DNA from: Oscillospiraceae bacterium
GTDB lineage: Bacteria; Bacillota; Clostridia; Oscillospirales; Ruminococcaceae
Direction of reading: 5' to 3'
Length of the DNA: 64,000 nucleotides
NCBI GenBank assembly: GCA_017465665.1
Contig: JAFTVU010000017.1
Location: forward strand, 29,380-93,379
Below, one piece after another: positions 60,368 to 64,000 of this stretch (position 1 is the first letter of the stretch; the number at the start of each line of letters is the position of its first letter). The notes beneath the pieces are model-generated. The model ran no database searches and had not been told where the DNA came from. It was given only the letters and a program-made list of their open reading frames with translations. A program made the position numbers and the translations under genes.

Positions 60368-60673
60368 ATGATCGATGTAAGATTTTATCCCGAATATTTC
60401 TGCACCTCGCTTCAGCTGAAGAAGGATATATTTCTTCCGACCGAATATAAAAATCTGCCGTTATCGGAACAGCTGATATCCGAGCTCGAAAAGCTTGACG
60501 AGGAGATCATGAATGTTATAGACTGGGGTGACCCCGGCGGAGAAAGCCCGATGTCTTTTGAAGAAAGAGAAAGACTTTATGAATTTGCCAAGGAGCTATG
60601 TCATAAGGTAGAAAATGAATTGGGCGAAAATTACAATGTCATTGATTGCAGCGATTGGCTGAAGCCCGAATGA
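60368..60673 (+). CDS. Small hypothetical protein
   Basis: A 101-aa acidic soluble protein, MIDVRFYPEYFCTSLQL onward, with a helical middle (LSEQLISELEKLDEEI) and ending in CSDWLKPE. No family is recognised. GCAGGAG lies seven to eight bases before the chosen ATG; an ATG 18 bases earlier is in frame but overlaps the ribosome-binding site. It is 19 bases after the MazG-like gene and ends the operon before a strong terminator. Confidence 0.6.
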   Translation: MIDVRFYPEYFCTSLQLKKDIFLPTEYKNLPLSEQLISELEKLDEEIMNVIDWGDPGGESPMSFEERERLYEFAKELCHKVENELGENYNVIDCSDWLKPE

Positions 60674-60690
60674 CCGATGCGTATATAAAA

Positions 60691-60727
60691 AAATCCCCAC
60701 AAAGGTAAATTTGTGGGGATATTTTTA
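60691..60727 (+). terminator. Terminator of the GT2/MazG operon
   Basis: ATCCCCACAAA-GGTAAA-TTTGTGGGGAT with A-run before and T-run after. It may also terminate the convergent RNase P RNA transcript on the other strand. Confidence 0.9.
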
Positions 60728-60734
60728 TTCAAAG

Positions 60735-61087
60735 CTGTGACTCCATCGATAAGCCGAGTTCTGTCGTGTATGACCATCTATCTAGCCCTATTGTCGCCAA
60801 TAGGATCAAGCCACCTTACAACGGGGCGCGCCGAGCAGACGCGTTATCCCCCGCACCAATCGGTGTTGCATCGGATAGGGTTTACATAGCTGCATAGTCT
60901 CCTATGCACTGGTGAGCTCTTACCTCGCCTTTCCACCCTTACAGGAGCCGTGAACACTCCTGCGGTATATCTCTGTTGCACTAGCCCTGAGGTCGCCCTC
61001 GGCTGACGTTATCAGCTACCCTGCTCTGTGATGCTCGGACTTTCCTCATTACCCTTGCGGGTCCCGCGGTCATATAATGAAGTCACG
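60735..61087 (-). ncRNA. rnpB: RNase P RNA, bacterial type
   Basis: Catalytic RNA of ribonuclease P. On the minus strand it has the universal 5' motif GAGGAAAGTCCGAGC, a 3' conserved block ending in ACAGAACTCGGCTTAT, and the P4-forming segments between. Helix P1 closes the molecule: GTGACTTCAT (5' end) pairs with ATGGAGTCAC (3' end) with one G-U wobble. The length of about 353 bases is normal. A minus-strand promoter, TTGATT-18-TATACT, lies at about 61093-61122. Confidence 0.95.
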
Positions 61088-61260
61088 AAGATTAGTATAG
61101 CACGATTTGCGGAAAAAATCAAGCGGTTTGTTGACATAAAGTCAAGGCGCCGATCCCTTTTTGCCGTATACAAGCAGTATATTGCAGCAATAATAAACTA
61201 TATGTCTTGGAGATGAGCCGAAAAATACAGAAAACGCTGTCAAAAAAGCTTTCTACCCCC

Positions 61261-61289
61261 TTGACAAATGCTTTAAAGCGTTGTATAAT
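61261..61289 (+). promoter_or_regulatory. Perfect consensus promoter of T-box leader
   Basis: TTGACA (61261-61266) and TATAAT (61284-61289) both match the consensus exactly with a 17-base spacer. Transcription should start near 61296. Confidence 0.9.
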
Positions 61290-61295
61290 GAAAGC

Positions 61296-61550
61296 GTAAA
61301 CTTATAAATGCGTTGATGGGTGCGGTATATCCGCCGTGTATTCGACCACCCTTTTCAGAGAGCTGCCGTCTGGTGCGAGGCAGTAAGGACCGTGTGCATG
61401 ATCCACCCGAAGCAGACCTTCCGAAATCTTGGCGAAAGTAGGGAGATACGGATTTCCACCGTTACAGGGAAGTGCATTGCTGGATGTACAGAGGCTTAGT
61501 TTATCTGATATTAACGCCCTCTTTCCATCGTGATAAAGAGGGCTTTTTTA
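61296..61550 (+). promoter_or_regulatory. T-box-like leader lacking a visible T-box sequence
   Basis: The leader has T-box landmarks in order: a K-turn-like GATGGGTG base, AGAGAG followed by the apical hairpin CTGCC-GTCTGGTGCGA-GGCAG with the GGTGnnAG motif, CACCCGAA closing Stem I, GTAGG, an ACGG/CCGT Stem III followed by TTACAG, and a hairpin GTGCAT/ATGTAC. After this the canonical 14-base antiterminator (AGGGTGGNACCGCG) should follow but is not seen. The sequence goes from AGAGG directly toward the terminator GCCCTCTTT/AAAGAGGGC. The specifier could be TGC or ATG, but this is uncertain. Confidence 0.6.
61516..61549 (+). terminator. Terminator of T-box-like leader
   Basis: GCCCTCTTT and AAAGAGGGC form a 9-base-pair stem, followed by TTTTTT. 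It stands 28 bases before the next start codon, in the position of a regulatory terminator. Confidence 0.9.
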
Positions 61551-61577
61551 CACTGAATATCCCGAAAGGAGCTTATC

Positions 61578-62141
61578 ATGGACTATAACATTAAAGAAGT
61601 ATCCGACAGACTGCGTGCCTGTCGTGAGGCAATGGAGGTCACACCCGAATACATGGCGGAACGTACACAGGTATCGGTAGAGGATTATCTCGCGCACGAA
61701 AACGGCGAGCGCGATCTTTCCCTGTCCTTCATGAACAACTGTGCCGAGGCTCTCGGTATGGAGCTTATCGCGCTGCTTACGGGTCAGTCGCCCAGACTCA
61801 CGAAGTATTCCATCGTAAGAAACGGCGAGGGACTTCAGATAGAGCGCCGTGAGCGTTTCGAGTACCATCACCTCGCGTATATGTTCAAGAACAAGTGCCT
61901 TGAGCCCATGCTGGTAACAGCTCCCTATCTTGAGGAGCAGCAGAATGCTCCCATCAAGATGTCCTCCCACGAGGGTCAGGAGTTCGATTATATCCTTTCG
62001 GGACAGATGAAGTTCATCATCAACGGTCATGTGGAGATACTGGGCCCCGGTGACGCTCTTTATCTTGACTCCACCAACCCTCATGGCATGATCGCAGTGG
62101 GCGGCGAGGACTGCACCTTTATAGCAATACTGGTATCTTAA
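61578..62141 (+). CDS. Xre-cupin transcriptional regulator
   Basis: A 187-aa regulator with an N-terminal Cro/C1 helix-turn-helix (about 5-65, CREAMEVTPEYMAERTQVSVEDYLAHENG) and a C-terminal cupin barrel (about 105-187). The cupin motif region reads SSHEGQEFDYILSGQMKF and LGPGDALYLDSTNPHG, which could bind a small ligand or metal. The family often controls the enzyme gene next to it, here the acyl-CoA ligase 35 bases downstream. AAAGGAGC precedes the ATG. Control by the leader terminator is likely. Confidence 0.9.
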   Translation: MDYNIKEVSDRLRACREAMEVTPEYMAERTQVSVEDYLAHENGERDLSLSFMNNCAEALGMELIALLTGQSPRLTKYSIVRNGEGLQIERRERFEYHHLAYMFKNKCLEPMLVTAPYLEEQQNAPIKMSSHEGQEFDYILSGQMKFIINGHVEILGPGDALYLDSTNPHGMIAVGGEDCTFIAILVS

Positions 62142-62176
62142 AATACATATAAATATACAGGAAAGGAAATACAACA

Positions 62177-63856
62177 ATGGATGTAGCATCTTATCATCTC
62201 AATTTCGTAGAAGAGGGCTTCGACGAAAACGGATTGCTGAACAAGTTTGAGATAAAATACCCTGAAAACTTCAATTTCAGCTATGATATCATCGACAAGT
62301 ACGCTGAATTAGAGCCTGACCGCCGCGCGCTGATGTGGGTGGACCTTGAAGGCAACGAGCGCACCTTTACCTTCGGTGACCTGTCCAGACTTTCCACAAA
62401 GGCTGCGAACATGTTCAAGGCTATGGGTATCAAGAAGGGCGACCATGTAATGCTGGTGCTGAAGAGAAATTATCAGTTCTGGTATGTTATCATGGCCCTG
62501 CTGAAGATCGGCGCTATCGCTATCCCCGCAACTCACCTGCTGACAACGAAGGATTTCGTATACCGCTTCGAGGCTGCTGATGTAAAGGCTGTCATCGCGA
62601 CCAGCCATGCGGATGTTTCCCACTATGTCGAGGAGGCTGACGAGAAGCTGGGCGGATGTCTTAACGCGAAGTACATCGTAAACGGCACCCGTGAGGGCTG
62701 GACGAGCTTCGACGAGGAGATAGAAAAGTATCCCGATACCATGGAGCGTATCGATACCAGATGGGACGAGACCTTCCTGCTGTACTTCACATCGGGCACA
62801 ACAGGCTATCCCAAGATGGTCATTCACGACCATACCTATGCACTGGCTCATGTCCAGACAGCAAAGCACTGGCACAACGTTGACCCTGACGGCATCCACC
62901 TCACCATCTCCGATACGGGCTGGGGCAAGGCTGCATGGGGCAAGCTGTACGGTCAGCTCATCATGGGCACATGTGTATTCGTATATGACTTTGACAAGTT
63001 CATTCCCGAGAATATGCTGGCTATCATGGAGAAGTATAAGATCACCACATTCTGCGCTCCTCCTACCATGTTCCGTTTCTTTATCAAGACAGGTATCGGC
63101 AATTACGACCTTTCCAGCCTGAAGTACTGCACAATTGCAGGCGAGGCGCTCAATCCCGAGGTTTACAACAAGTGGCTTGAGTTCACAGGCATTAAGCTGA
63201 TGGAGGGCTTCGGTCAGACGGAATCCGCGCTGATCCTTGCAAACACCCTCGGAATGACTCCCAAGCCCGGCTCTATGGGCAGACCCACACCGCTCTATGA
63301 CGTGGTTCTGGTTGACTCTGACGGCGAACCTGTTCCCACAGGAGAAACGGGCGAGATATGCATCCGCGGTGAATACTGCAACACCCGCGGTCTCTGCCGT
63401 GGCTACTACCGCAACAAGGAGGTCACCGACGAGACCTGGTATAACGGTCTCTATCACACAGGTGATACCGCATGGATGGATGAGGACGGCTACTACTGGT
63501 ATGTCGGCAGAAACGACGATGTTATCAAGGCGAGCGGCTACCGCATCGGTCCGTTCGAGATAGAGAGCGTGCTGATAGCTCACCCCGCAGTTCTGGAGTG
63601 TGCGGTAACAGGTGCTCCCCACCCCATCAGAGGCATGGTCGTAAAGGCTACTGTCGTTCTGACAAAGGGCTACACCGCAAGTGACGAGCTGGTGAAGGAG
63701 CTTCAGGATCACGTCAAGAGGAGCACCGCTCCCTACAAGTATCCCAGAATAGTTGAATTTGTGGACGAGCTCCCCAAGACCATAAGCGGCAAGATCAAGC
63801 GCACCGAGATAAGAAAGCGCGATATAGAAAAGTATAATGCGGAAAATCCGCTGTAA
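62177..63856 (+). CDS. AMP-forming acyl-CoA ligase
   Basis: A 559-aa adenylate-forming enzyme joining a carboxylic acid to CoA, most like medium-chain or acetyl-type acyl-CoA synthetases. The P-loop is YFTSGTTGYPKMV. It also shows GWGKAAWG, EGFGQTES, WYNGLYHTGDTAWMDEDGYYWYVGRNDDVIKASGYRIGP with the hinge Asp-Asp, and the catalytic lysine in PKTISGKIKR near the C-terminus. The length matches the family. It is co-transcribed with the Xre-cupin regulator. The acyl substrate is not known. Confidence 0.92.
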   Translation: MDVASYHLNFVEEGFDENGLLNKFEIKYPENFNFSYDIIDKYAELEPDRRALMWVDLEGNERTFTFGDLSRLSTKAANMFKAMGIKKGDHVMLVLKRNYQFWYVIMALLKIGAIAIPATHLLTTKDFVYRFEAADVKAVIATSHADVSHYVEEADEKLGGCLNAKYIVNGTREGWTSFDEEIEKYPDTMERIDTRWDETFLLYFTSGTTGYPKMVIHDHTYALAHVQTAKHWHNVDPDGIHLTISDTGWGKAAWGKLYGQLIMGTCVFVYDFDKFIPENMLAIMEKYKITTFCAPPTMFRFFIKTGIGNYDLSSLKYCTIAGEALNPEVYNKWLEFTGIKLMEGFGQTESALILANTLGMTPKPGSMGRPTPLYDVVLVDSDGEPVPTGETGEICIRGEYCNTRGLCRGYYRNKEVTDETWYNGLYHTGDTAWMDEDGYYWYVGRNDDVIKASGYRIGPFEIESVLIAHPAVLECAVTGAPHPIRGMVVKATVVLTKGYTASDELVKELQDHVKRSTAPYKYPRIVEFVDELPKTISGKIKRTEIRKRDIEKYNAENPL

Positions 63857-63872
63857 AAAAGGAGAATAAAAA

Positions 63873-64000
63873 ATGGTAGTAATCGAACTTGAAAACGGAA
63901 AGAAGAGAAAGCTGGAGCTGTACGCAGATAAGGCTCCCATCACTGTTGAGAATTTTCTGAAGCTGGTCGGTGAGGGCTTCTCTGACGGTCTGATATTCCA
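63873..64000 (+). CDS. Cyclophilin-type peptidyl-prolyl isomerase (3' partial)
   Basis: The start of a cyclophilin: MVVIELENGKKRKLELY followed by KAPITVENFLKLVGEGFSDGLIF, the canonical beginning of bacterial peptidyl-prolyl cis-trans isomerase B. It continues past the window edge after 42 codons, before the catalytic residues. AAGGAG lies seven bases ahead of ATG and the gap to the acyl-CoA ligase is 16 bases, so they may be co-transcribed. No signal peptide is visible, so it is cytoplasmic. Confidence 0.9.
   Translation, partial: MVVIELENGKKRKLELYADKAPITVENFLKLVGEGFSDGLIF

Noticed and set aside
61296-61550. 6S RNA, cobalamin or SAM riboswitch
   Set aside because: The central bulge of 6S RNA is absent and the conserved boxes of those riboswitches do not match, whereas the AGAGAG/GGTGnnAG and GTAGG/CCGTTA blocks fit the T-box class.
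62309-63943. 544-codon minus-strand ORF opposite the acyl-CoA ligase
   Set aside because: It is an antisense shadow caused by the strong codon bias of the ligase gene; the protein has no recognisable domain and no ribosome-binding site.
1-64000. CRISPR array or IS transposase
   Set aside because: No regularly spaced direct repeats and no DDE or HUH transposase motifs were seen; the only mobility genes are the relaxase and the serine recombinase.

Overview
The window looks like a chromosomal segment of a Gram-positive, cellulolytic gut or rumen clostridium close to Ruminococcus. The reasons are two secreted GH5 glucanases, one with a Thr/Pro-rich linker, many lipobox lipoproteins, strong AGGAGG ribosome-binding sites, TTGACA-17-TATAAT promoters, an HrcA/CIRCE site on htpG and a T-box-type leader. 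The assignment is inferred from content, not from a database match.

Layout. 1-2760: two GH5 cellulase-type genes, the first cut by the window edge. About 2760-10520: an integrated mobilizable element with a MobP3-like relaxase, a ribbon-helix-helix accessory protein, a possible oriT, an AT-rich MerR/membrane-protein cargo pair, a tandem-HTH repressor, a RepA-like ATPase followed by iteron-like repeats, and a large serine recombinase. The recombinase gene abuts a 5'-truncated xre gene, which suggests insertion into that gene. A short perfect palindrome recurs between the modules of this element and also inside the relaxase reading frame. 10972-18021: two very large EAL proteins for c-di-GMP turnover around an alpha/beta hydrolase. 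18281-21981: a GH13 amylase, an ABC-ATPase-like protein that has lost its catalytic residues, DprA and a small DUF6514 protein. 22000-24530: an AT-rich gap with DnaA-box-like words, a NERD protein and YchF. 24858-28454: an orphan sugar-binding lipoprotein and CIRCE-controlled HtpG. 28579-32393: an AEC transporter, an Xre regulator and a von Willebrand A lipoprotein operon.

32578-42449: a RING-like zinc/membrane protein, a GT2 plus two GT-C membrane glycosyltransferases (a likely polyprenyl-phosphate-sugar glycosylation route), TrkH, a tRNA methyltransferase with RsmI, and small envelope proteins. 42589-45521: a compact operon of a zinc-ribbon/Sel1-repeat protein, a stand-alone TerY-C zinc domain and a divergent Ser/Thr kinase. 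It resembles a TerY-type phosphorylation module without the vWA and PP2C parts, and is the best candidate here for an undescribed system. 45569-54384: an APH-like kinase, membrane proteins, a BMP-type lipoprotein, two tandem parvulin-like lipoproteins, an Orn/Lys/Arg decarboxylase and a bacterial PH-domain protein. 54411-60673: GlmU, a nicotinamidase/nicotinate phosphoribosyltransferase NAD-salvage pair, an acidic protein of unknown function, a GtrB-like GT2 and a MazG-like pyrophosphohydrolase. 60735-61087: RNase P RNA on the minus strand. 61261-64000: a perfect-consensus promoter, a T-box-like leader that appears to lack the T-box sequence itself, an Xre-cupin regulator, an acyl-CoA ligase and the start of a cyclophilin.

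No tRNA, rRNA, CRISPR array or transposase-type insertion sequence was recognised. All functional calls come from motif reading; no searches were run.
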